A DNA stretch of 28,504 nt, taken from positions 1 through 28,504 of the IMG/VR virus record IMGVR_UViG_3300045806_000141, one strand, 5' to 3'. The DNA comes from a virus. Of the stretch, positions 13,664 through 22,041 are shown one piece after another. The notes under the pieces were generated by a model. That model did not search any database and had not been told where the DNA came from. It was given only the letters and a program-made list of their open reading frames with translations. Each line of letters opens with the position of its first letter. Within the stretch, counting starts at the first letter, position 1. A program made the translations under genes and the position numbers.

Positions 13664-13957
13664 ATGAGTGGAACCAAAATGGCCGGCGCGTCGGTCACCA
13701 AGCCGCATCGCATCACCATGCATGCGCCGAAGCATGCCGCCGCGCTGCATGTCGGCGAGCACGAGCTGCCGGTGAAGGACGGCAAGGTCGAAGTCCCGGC
13801 CGAGCATGTCGAGACCGCCAAGGCGTTCGGCTTTTCGGAGCACCCGCATATCGAGAGCGTCACCGAGCAGCACGCCCTCACGCTCGAGGAGCTGGCTGCC
13901 CGCATCAATGTGCTTGAGGCCGGCTTTGCTGCGCTGACCTCGAAGAAAGGCAGCTAA
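13664..13957 (+). CDS. Small capsid-region protein (97 aa)
   Basis: ATG 13664 has GAGGA about 9 bases upstream. The protein is His-rich in its first half (KPHRITMHAPKHAAALHVGEHELPV), with KDGKVEVPAEHVETAKAFGF suggesting two short strands and a helix, and ends in a helix (LTLEELAARINVLEAGFAALTS). I do not recognise a named family, but small proteins of this layout commonly follow capsid genes in rhizobial and related phages and may decorate the head or help join head and tail. Only position supports this. The next gene begins 5 bases after its stop. Confidence 0.7.
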   Translation: MSGTKMAGASVTKPHRITMHAPKHAAALHVGEHELPVKDGKVEVPAEHVETAKAFGFSEHPHIESVTEQHALTLEELAARINVLEAGFAALTSKKGS

Positions 13958-13962
13958 GCAAG

Positions 13963-14514
13963 ATGACGCAGCTCGCCGCCCTTGATGACCTGAAAGCGTG
14001 GCTGTCGATCGACGCCACGAACACGGCATCGGACCAGGTGCTGTCGCGCCTGCTCGCGGCGGCGAGCGCGTTTGTCGAAAGCTGGACGGATCGGACCTTC
14101 ACCCAGCAGCCCTACACCGAAACCTATGACGGCAACGGCAAGAGCGAGCTGTCGCTGCGCCAGTTTCCGGTGGCCTCGGTCGCCTCGGTGCTGATCGACG
14201 ATCGCTACATCCCGGCCTATGGCGCGGGTGTGCCGTCCGGCTGGTTCACCGACCGGGATACCGTCTGCCTGCGCGGCTACAGCTTCGCGCGCGGCAAGGC
14301 GAACGTGCAGATTGCCTACGTCGCCGGCTTCTATGTGATCCCGGACGACATCCAGCAGGGCGTGATCGAACTTGCGGCCTATCGCTGGCGCGAGCGCACC
14401 CGGATCGGGATGAGTTCGGTGACAGCCGAGGGCCAGACCACCGCCTTCCAGACCCGCGACATGCCGACCTCGGTTGCCACGCTGCTGGCGCAATACAAGC
14501 GGGTCTATCCATGA
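13963..14514 (+). CDS. Head-tail connector (HK97 gp6-like adaptor)
   Basis: A 183-aa protein whose start, LAALDDLKAWLSIDATNTASDQVLSRLLAAASAFVESWTDRTF, is the classic opening of gp6-like adaptors, which add a ring below the portal. The middle is strand-rich (YTETYDGNGKSELSLRQFPVASVASVLID), followed by helix VIPDDIQQGVIELAAYRWRERTRIG, the signature terminal helix of the family. It overlaps the next gene by 4 bases (ATGA at 14511-14514). The order connector, gp10-like, tail terminator, tail tube is that of siphophages with long non-contractile tails. Confidence 0.85.
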   Translation: MTQLAALDDLKAWLSIDATNTASDQVLSRLLAAASAFVESWTDRTFTQQPYTETYDGNGKSELSLRQFPVASVASVLIDDRYIPAYGAGVPSGWFTDRDTVCLRGYSFARGKANVQIAYVAGFYVIPDDIQQGVIELAAYRWRERTRIGMSSVTAEGQTTAFQTRDMPTSVATLLAQYKRVYP

Positions 14515-14963
14515 CGGACGCGCTCACCGCTTCGGTCACGCGTCTGGAAGAGGTGACCGTGAAGCTTGGTCAGCTCGGCTTAGGTGCGCGGGAGCGGTTG
14601 CTCGCGGCCGTAAGTGCAGAGGCGGCGAGACTGCAAGCGGTCATTGTCGATGAGAAATTGACAGGCGGCGTGTTGAATTCGCGGACAGGCCACCTTCGGG
14701 AAGATGTTCACACAGAGATCCAAGATGGCAGCTCAGGCATTATGGCTGTCATCGGCAATCGAGTGGTCTATGCCCGCATCCATGAATATGGCGGCACGAT
14801 TGTGCCGGTGACCGCCAATGCGCTGCGCTTCATGATCGGCGGGAAGATGATCTTCGCCAAGAGCGTGACGATGCCGGAGCGCTCCTATCTCCGTTCCACT
14901 CTCGCCGAGAACCAGGACGAAATCAGGCGGGTGCTGACCGCCGCCGTGGCAGGCGCGGCATGA
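14511..14963 (+). CDS. HK97 gp10-like / tail completion protein
   Basis: The 150-aa protein has the hallmark YARIHEYGGTIVPVTANALRF segment of the HK97 gp10 and Mu G-like families, followed by FAKSVTMPERSYLRSTL and a C-terminal helix (ENQDEIRRVLTAAVAG). The N-terminal half is a long helix (LEEVTVKLGQLGLGARERLLAAVSAEAARLQ). These proteins act at the head-tail junction. The start overlaps the connector's stop, and its own stop overlaps the tail terminator start (ATGA at 14960-14963). Confidence 0.85.
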   Translation: MTDALTASVTRLEEVTVKLGQLGLGARERLLAAVSAEAARLQAVIVDEKLTGGVLNSRTGHLREDVHTEIQDGSSGIMAVIGNRVVYARIHEYGGTIVPVTANALRFMIGGKMIFAKSVTMPERSYLRSTLAENQDEIRRVLTAAVAGAA

Positions 14964-15388
14964 TCCGCGAAGCCGCCTTTACCGCGCTGTTCGGCCTTAT
15001 CCAGGCGATGAAGCCCGCGACGTTCGTCACCGTCAGTCGCCGCCTGCGATTGCTTGAGGAGATGGACAGCACTGAGCTGCCCGCTGCCTTTCTGCAACTC
15101 GGCTCCCAAACGGTCACCCCACGAGCCAGCACGCCGCCGAAACGCATTCTTCGCGCGCATCTGCTGATCTATGTCGCGGCCCCCGACGACACCCAGCCCT
15201 CCGGCCCCGCGCTGAACAATCTGATCGACGCGGTCGAGGCCGCGCTGGCGCCGCTGCCCTATCTCGATGCGCAGACCTTGGGCGGCGCGGTCACCCATGC
15301 CTGGATCGAGGGGACCATCGAGACCTACGAGGCGGTCAAGAAGCAGCAAGCTGCCGCGCTCATCCCGATCACCATGCTGCTGCCGTGA
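14960..15388 (+). CDS. Tail terminator-like protein (142 aa)
   Basis: A 142-aa protein with a mixed alpha/beta layout as in tail terminators (lambda gpU type): helix EAAFTALFGLIQAMKPA, then PAAFLQLGSQTVTP, strand HLLIYVAAP, a helix LNNLIDAVEAALAP, and the closing strands GAVTHAWIEGTIETYEA and ALIPITMLL. This ring caps the tail tube and joins it to the head. Position between gp10-like and the tail tube supports the call. The family signal is by order and secondary structure rather than an exact motif. Confidence 0.78.
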   Translation: MIREAAFTALFGLIQAMKPATFVTVSRRLRLLEEMDSTELPAAFLQLGSQTVTPRASTPPKRILRAHLLIYVAAPDDTQPSGPALNNLIDAVEAALAPLPYLDAQTLGGAVTHAWIEGTIETYEAVKKQQAAALIPITMLLP

Positions 15389-15395
15389 GGACGTG

Positions 15396-15686
15396 ATGGA
15401 CACCCCAGAAGACGCGCTTAACCCGGCCCAAAGCGATCCTTTAGCGGTCGCGAATGCGACTGAAACCGCCACCGCCGAGGTCGAGGTCGAGCGCCCGAGC
15501 GGCGCGATCGAGACCGCCGCCGTCTCGAACGCCGCCGCGCGGTTCGACGACCTCTGGCCGGAGATCGTCTCGCTCTGGTTGAGCGCGAACATCCACAACT
15601 CGCCGGTCGCGCAATCGACCGGGGCCTACAACCACCTGCTCGCGGCACTTCCTGCGCTGCGCCAGGCCATCACGGAGAAGCTCTGA
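15396..15686 (+). CDS. Hypothetical protein between tail terminator and tail tube (96 aa)
   Basis: ATG 15396 follows TGAGG by a few bases, and the stop shares one base with the tail tube start (TGATG at 15684-15688), so the gene is probably real. The first 50 residues are acidic and low in complexity (ALNPAQSDPLAVANATETATAEVEVERPSG); the rest is helical with FDDLWPEIVSLWLSANIHNSPVAQ and a final helix. I recognise no family. It may be a small tail assembly factor. Confidence 0.65.
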   Translation: MDTPEDALNPAQSDPLAVANATETATAEVEVERPSGAIETAAVSNAAARFDDLWPEIVSLWLSANIHNSPVAQSTGAYNHLLAALPALRQAITEKL

Positions 15687-16426
15687 TGACCCAGGTTAAC
15701 TTCGGTTCCGGCCGCCTGTTCGGCACCCGCACCGATATCGCCAATTCGACGCCGGTGCCGATGGGCATCCTGCAGGACGTGCAGCTATCCTTCACCGGCG
15801 ACCTCAAGCCGCTCTATGGCGAGTCGGTATTCGCAGTCGAGCTGGCGCGCGGCAAGATCAAGGTTGAGGCCAAGGCGAAGCTCGCCCGCATCAACTCCAA
15901 CCTGTTCAACAGCCTGTATTTCGGGCAGAGCGCGGCGACCGGGCAGGTTTTGACCTCCCTCAATGAGCTTGGGACGGTGCCGGCGGTGTCGACCTATACG
16001 CTCACCGCCGCCAACGGCGCGACCTTCGTCGCCGACCTTGGCGTCGCCTATCAGGCGACCGGCAATCTGCTGACCAAGGTGGCAAGCGCGCCGACCGTGG
16101 GCCAGTATTCAGTTTCGAACGCCGGCGTCTACACCTTCGCCGCAGCCGATGCGAGCGCGGCCGTCGCGCTGAACTATGACTATACCGCCGCTGCCAGCGG
16201 CACCACCATCACGCTCAGCCAGCAGTCGATGGGTTCCACGCCGTACTTCCAGGCGGAATTCACCACGGGGTTCAACGGCAAGTTCCTGACGGTGAAGCTC
16301 TACCGCTGCGCGACCTCCAAGCTGGCGATCGCCACCAAGCAGGACGATTGGACCATCCCGGAATTCGATTTCGAGGCGGCGGCGAACAGCTCCGGCATCC
16401 TCGGCATCCTCTCGCTCTCGGAGTAA
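15686..16426 (+). CDS. Major tail tube protein
   Basis: A 246-aa protein rich in Thr, Ala, Ser and short strands, starting MTQVNFGSGRLFGTRTDIAN and giving PVPMGILQDVQLSFTGDLKPLYGE, then a long segment with GTTITLSQQSMGSTPYFQAEF and a closing KQDDWTIPEFDFEAAANSSG. This is the tail tube protein pattern of siphophages; its central segment looks like an extra domain on the tube. No sheath or baseplate genes accompany it, so the tail is non-contractile, unlike Mu but like the B3/D3112 group. It is followed by the chaperone gene, the usual order. Confidence 0.85.
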   Translation: MTQVNFGSGRLFGTRTDIANSTPVPMGILQDVQLSFTGDLKPLYGESVFAVELARGKIKVEAKAKLARINSNLFNSLYFGQSAATGQVLTSLNELGTVPAVSTYTLTAANGATFVADLGVAYQATGNLLTKVASAPTVGQYSVSNAGVYTFAAADASAAVALNYDYTAAASGTTITLSQQSMGSTPYFQAEFTTGFNGKFLTVKLYRCATSKLAIATKQDDWTIPEFDFEAAANSSGILGILSLSE

Positions 16427-16430
16427 GATC

Positions 16431-16796
16431 GTGGAAGCTCCCATCCTCAAGATCGGCGGCGAGGATTTCACCATGCCGCCGGTCAGCTTCGGCTGCGTCC
16501 GCCGCGCAATCCCGACAATCAACGCCATCGCCGCCGCCGGCCGCGCCTCAATGGATGGCAACACCGCGTCGGAGCAGGACCTGCTCAGGCTGATGATCAC
16601 AGCGTTTTGCTACTTCACGATGAAGCCCGGCGAGCAGGACAAAGACAGCTTCGACCAGCAGATCGCCGCCGCCGCCGCCTGCTTGGAGGAGGAGATGACC
16701 TATCCCGAGGTGATCGCCCTGACGAAGGGATGGAATGCGATCCTGGGCTGGGTCGGCTTGGTGCCCGCGTCGGGGGAAGCTCGGGCGGCCAGCTGA
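16431..16796 (+). CDS. Tail assembly chaperone, short form
   Basis: Begins with GTG 16431, GGAG 8 bases upstream, and encodes 121 aa: ILKIGGEDFTMPPVSFGCVRRAIPTINAIAAAG, then helical segments to CLEEEMTYPEVIALTKGWNAILGWVGLVP. Size, position between tail tube and tape measure, and the overlapping frame that follows mark it as the G-like part of a tail assembly chaperone pair, which coats the tape measure during tail assembly. Near the end is G GGG GAA (16772-16778) in frame, where a one-base backward slip would enter the frame encoding the longer form. Confidence 0.8.
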   Translation: MEAPILKIGGEDFTMPPVSFGCVRRAIPTINAIAAAGRASMDGNTASEQDLLRLMITAFCYFTMKPGEQDKDSFDQQIAAAAACLEEEMTYPEVIALTKGWNAILGWVGLVPASGEARAAS

Positions 16797-17059
16797 CAGC
16801 CGGCGGCATCGACGATGTCGTGGCGGAGCTGGTCGCCTTCGGAGCCGGGACATGGCGTGAGGTGATGAACCACATGGGGCCGCGCGAGGCGGCGGCGCTT
16901 GGGCGGGCCTGGGAGTTCTGCCCGCCGGTCTCGCTGATGGTGGCGCGGTATTTTGGGATCAAACCCAAGCCGACGCCGCAAAGCCAGGATGAGGCGCTGG
17001 CCGAATTGGTGGCGCTGTTCGGCGGCATCGATCCTGGTCAATCCAAGGCGATGACATAG
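16775..17059 (+). CDS. Tail assembly chaperone, frameshift extension (GT-like)
   Basis: This frame is open upstream far into the 16431 gene but has no ATG or GTG with a ribosome site near the overlap, so it is probably reached by a -1 slip at G5 (16772-16776). The extension (94 aa) has SGGQLTAGGIDDVVAELVAFGAGTWREVM and ends with KPKPTPQSQDEALAELVALFGG; a coherent helical domain, unlike a shadow frame. The fused protein would be about 209 aa, matching G/GT pairs in siphophages. The stop (TAG 17057-17059) lies 9 bases before element copy 3. The slip site is good for the Gly tRNA but poor for the next tRNA, so the exact site is uncertain. Confidence 0.7.
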   Translation, partial: GSSGGQLTAGGIDDVVAELVAFGAGTWREVMNHMGPREAAALGRAWEFCPPVSLMVARYFGIKPKPTPQSQDEALAELVALFGGIDPGQSKAMT

Positions 17060-17068
17060 CCGCTAGGG

Positions 17069-17086
17069 TCGCATCGGACAGACTGA
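17069..17086 (+). promoter_or_regulatory. Late-block element, copy 3 (TCGCATCGGACAGACTGA)
   Basis: Third copy (N = A), between the chaperone stop (17059) and the tape measure ATG (17119), 32 bases upstream of the start. Preceded by CTAGGG. The 59-base gap holds little else, so this element is likely the reason for the gap. Confidence 0.7.
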
Positions 17087-17118
17087 ACCACCCTTCGGTG
17101 TCGCTCTAGCATTCGGGT

Positions 17119-20013
17119 ATGAGCGACACCCAGGTCTCCATCTCCTTCGGCGGCGAAGTCGCCGGATTTCAGGCCGCGTGCCAGGCAGCACAAGCGGCGA
17201 TGCAGTCGCTGACCGCATCGGTTGCCACGATGACAACCGGCTTGCAGGCAGCCACGCAGGGGCTTCAGGGCGCCGCCCCCGCCGCGACCGCCCTCACGAA
17301 TGCCGTGCAGCAGACGGCGACGGCCGCGCGCACCAGCGCCTCCAATCTTTCCGATCTGGTCAATTCGATCACTGGCGTCACGCGGGAGACGCGCAGCGCG
17401 GCCTCCAGCGCCGACGTGTTCCGCACGTCGCTCGGCGACGCGACCAAGGAGGTCAAGGATCTGCGCGCCCGCATGGACGAGGTGCCGGGGGCGGCCGGTC
17501 GTGCTGGGCACGCCACCGGCGGCGTCACCCGCGAGCTGCTCGTGCTCGGTCACGAAGCCATGATGGGGAATTTCAGCCGGTTTGGCGGTTCGCTGATCGT
17601 GATGGCCGAGCTGATGGGCAACGTCTCGATGGGCGCGCTGGCGATGGGCGGCGCGGTCGCGCTGGCCGGCGTCGCGGTCTACCACATCATCCAGAATTTC
17701 CGAGAAGCCGCGCACGAGGCCGCCGCGCTGAATGCGCAGATGGTGCTGATGGGGCGCGATCCCGAGGCGGCAACGGCCCAAGCCAAAGCGCTGGCCGATC
17801 AGTTGCACCAAGTGGACGGCGTCGGCTCAACTGCCGCTCGGCATATCGCCGATGAATTCATGCGGATGCACGGCACGACGGATGAGCTCCGGACGTCGCT
17901 TGCATCGCTGGTTCCCGCGCTCGCCGCGGCGAATTCGACCGAGAGTATTGAGAAGGTTAGCGAGGCATTCGCCCGGCAGGCGCAGACGATCAGTGGCATC
18001 AAGCGCTTTTTCGACGACAATAATCTCTACGGAAGTCTAGCCGAGCGCGAGAAGCTTGAGCACACCAACAGCCTGCTGGCCGCTCAGGAGATGCTTTACG
18101 AGCGCCTGAAGGCTAGGACTGCGGATTTCCAGACATCGAAGGATCGCCAAGCGGCTGCCACCCGCGACGCCAACATTTCCGGTCTGCCAGATGGTCCTCA
18201 AGGTTCGCAGCCCGAGCCATACAAGATGTCCGATCCTGCGCGCTCGCCACAGGACGCGGAGACCGATGAGGTTATCGCCAAGGCCAATGCGCGCAAGGGC
18301 GAGGCACTGGAGCTCGACCAGCAAATCCTGGCTGTTGAACAACGGATAGCCACAACCACGGATGCTGCCGAGAAGGCGTCCGCGCAATCGGCTTTGGTCA
18401 GCCTGCAGGAAAAGAAAGCTGCGCTGGTCGAGGCGGGCGATGTGGGCTGGGCGCAGAAGCAGGAAGCTGCGATTGCCCAAGTGACGGCAGCATCTGTCCG
18501 GTCCGACATGACGTCGCGACAGGCGGCGGAAGCGAAGCTGCAGGCTGAGGTGGATTTCTGGACCAAGGCAGCCTCCGGCGCGAACCTCTCCGCGCAGCAG
18601 CGCACGGAAGCTGAAACCCGGTTGGCCCGCGCCACTGAGCAACTGACGATGGAACGCATCCGCGCCAAGGAAGCCGCTGACCGCTCCGCCGTCGCCTCGA
18701 CGCGCAAATCGGTGCAGGAACAAATCGCCGATCTGTCGTCGCAGCAAGCCGCAAACCGTGAGGACTATCAGACCTGGATTTCGCTGGAAGGGCAGAAACT
18801 GGCGATCTTGCGCACCGCCTATGGTGAGAAGAGCACGGCATTCCAAAATGAGCTGAAGGCCGAGGAGACTTACCAGCGCGAGCATCAGGCTAAGATCGAG
18901 CAGGAGGAGCTGTCCTCGCTTGAACGCAGGCGCCAGCTTGGTCAGAAGGCGCTGGCCGAAAAGGTGGCGAACCTCCAGGAAGAGGAAGCCGCCGAGCGGC
19001 TTACCAAGAGCGATGTCCTCCAATTGCAATTTCAGGCGACGGACGATGAGGGCAAAGCGCAGCTACTCGCCCTTGATACCCTGAAAAAAACTCTCACCGA
19101 CGGCACCAACGAATACCGCAAGGCGAACGAGCAGCGGGAGATTATCGCCCAGGATTTTCAGACCCAGCTTGCGCGCATCCAGACCCAGATGACGGCGGCA
19201 GACCAGCGGGCGACGCAGCAAACGCTACGGGATTACACCCAGGTCTTCGACAGCATCGGCTCGCGCGGCCAGAGCATGGCGACCGGCCTGATTGATCGCA
19301 CCACGACGTGGAGGCAGGCGGAGCAGCAGGCGACCAGCACCGTATTGCAAGGGTTCATTCAGCTTGCGACGCAGGCTATGGCGCGCTGGGCTGCAAAAGA
19401 GATGTTCGCAACAGCCACGACAAGGGCGGGCGTTGCCGCACGCACTGCGCTGGATGATGGCGAGCAGACCGGCGGCGTCATCGCGAAATATCTGGCGTCC
19501 TGGGTTGGATTGGAGACCGGCAAGACGGCGGCAACTGTCACGGGAGCTGCAACACGAACAGCCGCTGAGGTCACCGCCGCAGAGGTTGGTGGAGCAGCGC
19601 AGCATGCCTCTGCGGCGGCGGCTGTGCAGAGCGATGCCGCTCAGGCGGCTGCCGGCGCTTACGCCGCCGTGTCGAGTATTCCAATCGTCGGACCGGTCCT
19701 GGCGCCGATTGCGGCGGGTGTCGCATATGGTGCGGTGTCGGCCTTTGGCGGCGACTTGCCGAGCTTCGCGGTCGGCGCTTGGAGCTTGCCAAGCGACATG
19801 ATCGCCCAGGTTCATAAGGGCGAGATGATCGTGCCCGCCTACGCGGCCGAGGCGATGCGCGCGGGCGCTGGCGGCGGCGGCGGCGGCGATGTGCATCTGC
19901 ACGTCAACGCGACGGACGCGGCCTCGGTGCAGCGGCTGTTCCAGAACAACATGAGCTTCTTAGCCAAGCAGCTCCAGCAGTTCCAACGGCTCAACCCGAG
20001 TGTCGCGAGATGA
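17119..20013 (+). CDS. Tail tape measure protein
   Basis: The longest central tail gene, 964 aa, setting tail length. An Ala/Thr-rich helical N-terminus (to about residue 130) is followed by a hydrophobic region (about 157-194, LIVMAELMGNVSMGALAMGGAVALAGVAVY), long coiled coils rich in Glu/Gln/Lys (about 390-720), a second hydrophobic stretch (about 852-876, IPIVGPVLAPIAAGVAYGAV), and the C-terminal SFAVGAWSLPSDMIAQVHKGEMIVPAYAAEAMR common in alphaproteobacterial siphophage tape measures. The ribosome site before ATG 17119 is weak, odd for a late structural gene directly behind the predicted promoter. The ATGA overlap with the next gene indicates coupling. Confidence 0.92.
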   Translation: MSDTQVSISFGGEVAGFQAACQAAQAAMQSLTASVATMTTGLQAATQGLQGAAPAATALTNAVQQTATAARTSASNLSDLVNSITGVTRETRSAASSADVFRTSLGDATKEVKDLRARMDEVPGAAGRAGHATGGVTRELLVLGHEAMMGNFSRFGGSLIVMAELMGNVSMGALAMGGAVALAGVAVYHIIQNFREAAHEAAALNAQMVLMGRDPEAATAQAKALADQLHQVDGVGSTAARHIADEFMRMHGTTDELRTSLASLVPALAAANSTESIEKVSEAFARQAQTISGIKRFFDDNNLYGSLAEREKLEHTNSLLAAQEMLYERLKARTADFQTSKDRQAAATRDANISGLPDGPQGSQPEPYKMSDPARSPQDAETDEVIAKANARKGEALELDQQILAVEQRIATTTDAAEKASAQSALVSLQEKKAALVEAGDVGWAQKQEAAIAQVTAASVRSDMTSRQAAEAKLQAEVDFWTKAASGANLSAQQRTEAETRLARATEQLTMERIRAKEAADRSAVASTRKSVQEQIADLSSQQAANREDYQTWISLEGQKLAILRTAYGEKSTAFQNELKAEETYQREHQAKIEQEELSSLERRRQLGQKALAEKVANLQEEEAAERLTKSDVLQLQFQATDDEGKAQLLALDTLKKTLTDGTNEYRKANEQREIIAQDFQTQLARIQTQMTAADQRATQQTLRDYTQVFDSIGSRGQSMATGLIDRTTTWRQAEQQATSTVLQGFIQLATQAMARWAAKEMFATATTRAGVAARTALDDGEQTGGVIAKYLASWVGLETGKTAATVTGAATRTAAEVTAAEVGGAAQHASAAAAVQSDAAQAAAGAYAAVSSIPIVGPVLAPIAAGVAYGAVSAFGGDLPSFAVGAWSLPSDMIAQVHKGEMIVPAYAAEAMRAGAGGGGGGDVHLHVNATDAASVQRLFQNNMSFLAKQLQQFQRLNPSVAR

Positions 20014-20615
20014 CGGTGCCGGCCTTCCCCTCTCTGCGCATCCTGCTGCCCAGCAAGCGCGCGCCAATCTGGTCTTCGCTGAAGCAGAAGGGCATCGGCG
20101 GCGGCGAGACGCGCATTCCGCTCTGGTCCTATCCGCAGTGGCAATACGAGTTGCAGATCGAGGTGCTGCGTTCGGCCGCAGCCTACGCCGAGTTTCAGTC
20201 GTTGGTCGGCCTCTACAACAGCGTCATGGCGAGTGCCGGCGGCGCGTTCTCCTTCACCGATCCATCCGATGGCGCGGTCGCCGCTCAGCCGTTTGGCGTC
20301 GGCGATGGCGCGACGACGGTCTTTCAGCTGGTGCGGGCGCTGGGCGGCTTCACTGAGCCGGTCTTCTCGCCGACTGGGGTGACGATCTCGGCGCAAACGA
20401 CTGGCGCGCCGGCCGTCGTCTCGTCGTCCACCTACTCAATCGGCCCGACCGGCGCGATCACCTTCACGACGCCGCCGGCCGCCGCGACGGCGCTCTCCTG
20501 GACCGGCACGTTCAATTGGCTATGCCGGTTCGATGACGACCGGCTCGATCTTCAGCAGGACTATTCGGCGATCTGGTCGACCTCCGGTCTCAAGTTCACG
20601 ACGGTGAAGCTGTGA
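20010..20615 (+). CDS. DUF2460 protein, distal tail (GTA gp12-like)
   Basis: The 201-aa protein has the DUF2460 pattern: an N-terminal WSSLKQKGIGGGETRIPLWSYPQWQYELQIEVL, a middle FTDPSDGAV and VGDGATTVFQLVRALGGFTEPV, and an end with WTGTFNWLCRFDDDRLDLQQDY. DUF2460 proteins form the distal tail ring in gene transfer agents and related phages. It is the first of four genes whose order (DUF2460, DUF2163, NlpC/P60, hub) equals the tail-tip genes of Rhodobacter GTA. Start overlaps the tape measure stop. Confidence 0.88.
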   Translation: MTVPAFPSLRILLPSKRAPIWSSLKQKGIGGGETRIPLWSYPQWQYELQIEVLRSAAAYAEFQSLVGLYNSVMASAGGAFSFTDPSDGAVAAQPFGVGDGATTVFQLVRALGGFTEPVFSPTGVTISAQTTGAPAVVSSSTYSIGPTGAITFTTPPAAATALSWTGTFNWLCRFDDDRLDLQQDYSAIWSTSGLKFTTVKL

Positions 20616-21571
20616 AGGTCGCAAAATACGAGACGTCTCCCGGTGCGCTGGCGGCGCTGCTGGCGACCAGGTCGTTCGTCATGGCCGACCTCTACACCTT
20701 CACGCTGGCCGGCGGCCGGGGCTCGTTGCTCTACACCACGGCCGATACCGACATCGGCTATTCAGGGCAGGTTTGGACGCATGGCGGCCCGCTGTTCGAT
20801 CAGCTCGGCACCCGCGCCACCGGCCACTGGAAGCTCGGCCTCGACACCGATACCTGGCAGTGCCAGATCGCTCCGCGCGCCGTCGATCCGGTGACCGGGG
20901 CGCTCTATCCCGACAAAATCGGCGACCAGCCATGGCTGCAAGCGGTGCTCGGCGGCGCGCTGGCGGGCGCGGTCGTCACCGTTGACCGGGCTTATTTCCC
21001 GACCTGGCCGACGATGCCGCGCGCCGTCGCGATCGCGCCCACCGGCGTCGTGACGATCTTCGTCGGCCGGGTCGCGGTCTGCGATGTCGGCCGGTCGGCC
21101 GTCGCCATCCAGCTCAACAGCCATCTCGAGCTGCTCGATCAGCAAATGCCAATCAACGTCTACGGCGCGAGCTGTCGGCATGTGCTGTTCGATGCCGGAT
21201 GCGGGGCTGTGGCGTCGACATATGCGATGTCCGGCACCGTCGGCACAGTGGTGTCGCGCTCCAACTTCACGTCGTCGCTCGCGGCGCCCGCGGGGAGCGG
21301 CACCTATCAGCGCGGCCAGATCGTCTTCACCTCCGGCAGCAACGCCGGCTTTCGACGGTCTGTGAAAGCATGGGCCGCGCCGTCCGGCGTGATCGACGGC
21401 GCCTTCCAGCTGCTCGCGCCAATGCCGTTCGCGATCTCACCGGGCGATGGCTTCACCGCCTATCCCGGCTGTGATCGGCAGCTCATGACCTGCGCCGCGT
21501 TCTGGGGTGGAAGTGCCGATCTGCATTTTGGCGGCGAGCCCTACATCCCCGCGCCGGAGACCGCGACATGA
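20612..21571 (+). CDS. DUF2163 tail protein (GTA gp13-like)
   Basis: Starts with GTG 20612 inside the stop of the previous gene (GTGA). The 319-aa protein opens with TSPGALAALLATRSFVMADLYTFTL and ends with YPGCDRQLMTCAAFWGGSADLHFGGEPYIPAPE, the characteristic DUF2163 C-terminus with paired Cys residues ('GCD....TC...F.N..NF.G.P.IP'). A further Cys pair (ASCRHVLFDAGCG, about residues 189-199) may coordinate a metal. In gene transfer agents this is a hub protein of the tail tip, linking the distal tail ring to the peptidase. The next gene overlaps by 4 bases. Confidence 0.9.
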   Translation: MKVAKYETSPGALAALLATRSFVMADLYTFTLAGGRGSLLYTTADTDIGYSGQVWTHGGPLFDQLGTRATGHWKLGLDTDTWQCQIAPRAVDPVTGALYPDKIGDQPWLQAVLGGALAGAVVTVDRAYFPTWPTMPRAVAIAPTGVVTIFVGRVAVCDVGRSAVAIQLNSHLELLDQQMPINVYGASCRHVLFDAGCGAVASTYAMSGTVGTVVSRSNFTSSLAAPAGSGTYQRGQIVFTSGSNAGFRRSVKAWAAPSGVIDGAFQLLAPMPFAISPGDGFTAYPGCDRQLMTCAAFWGGSADLHFGGEPYIPAPETAT

Positions 21572-22041
21572 GGCCGGGCTGGCGCGCGGATGTGGTGCGG
21601 GAGGCGCGGGAGTGGATTGGCACGCGCTATCACACCTCTGGCCGGATCAAGGTGCAGCGCGATGCGGCGGGGAAAATCACCGAGCCGGGCGGCGCGGATT
21701 GCTGCAGCCTGGTGGTCTGCGTCTATGAGGCTTGCGGCCTGATCGATCCGGTGACGCTGCCGCATTATCCGCCGGACTGGCACCTGCATCGCGCCGATGA
21801 GCGGTATCTCTCCGCCGTCCTCGAGCGGTCGCGGGAGATCGATGTGGCGGAGGTCCAGCCCGGCGATCTGCTGCTCTTCCGTGTCGGCCGCGCCTTCGCG
21901 CATGGCGCGATCGTCATCGATCCGGGCTGGCCGCATATCATCCACGCGGTCTGGTCCACACGGCTCATCCACGAAGGCCGCGCCGACCAGGGCGATCTCG
22001 CCGAGCGTCCGCCCCGCGCGTTCACGTTGGAGCCGGGCTGA
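21568..22041 (+). CDS. NlpC/P60 family tail peptidase (GTA gp14-like)
   Basis: The 157-aa tail-tip cell wall peptidase. The nucleophile is Cys45 in GGADCCSLVV (replacing the usual DCSGLV; a second Cys46 follows) and the catalytic histidine is His112 in FAHGAIVID, with a polar third residue probably in PHIIHAVW. The region before Cys45 (EAREWIGTRYHTSGRIK) matches the family's 'A..W.GTPY' opening. It cleaves murein peptides during DNA entry. Located in the conserved order DUF2163, NlpC/P60, tail hub. The stop and the next ATG share one base (TGATG at 22039-22043). Confidence 0.9.
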   Translation: MRPGWRADVVREAREWIGTRYHTSGRIKVQRDAAGKITEPGGADCCSLVVCVYEACGLIDPVTLPHYPPDWHLHRADERYLSAVLERSREIDVAEVQPGDLLLFRVGRAFAHGAIVIDPGWPHIIHAVWSTRLIHEGRADQGDLAERPPRAFTLEPG

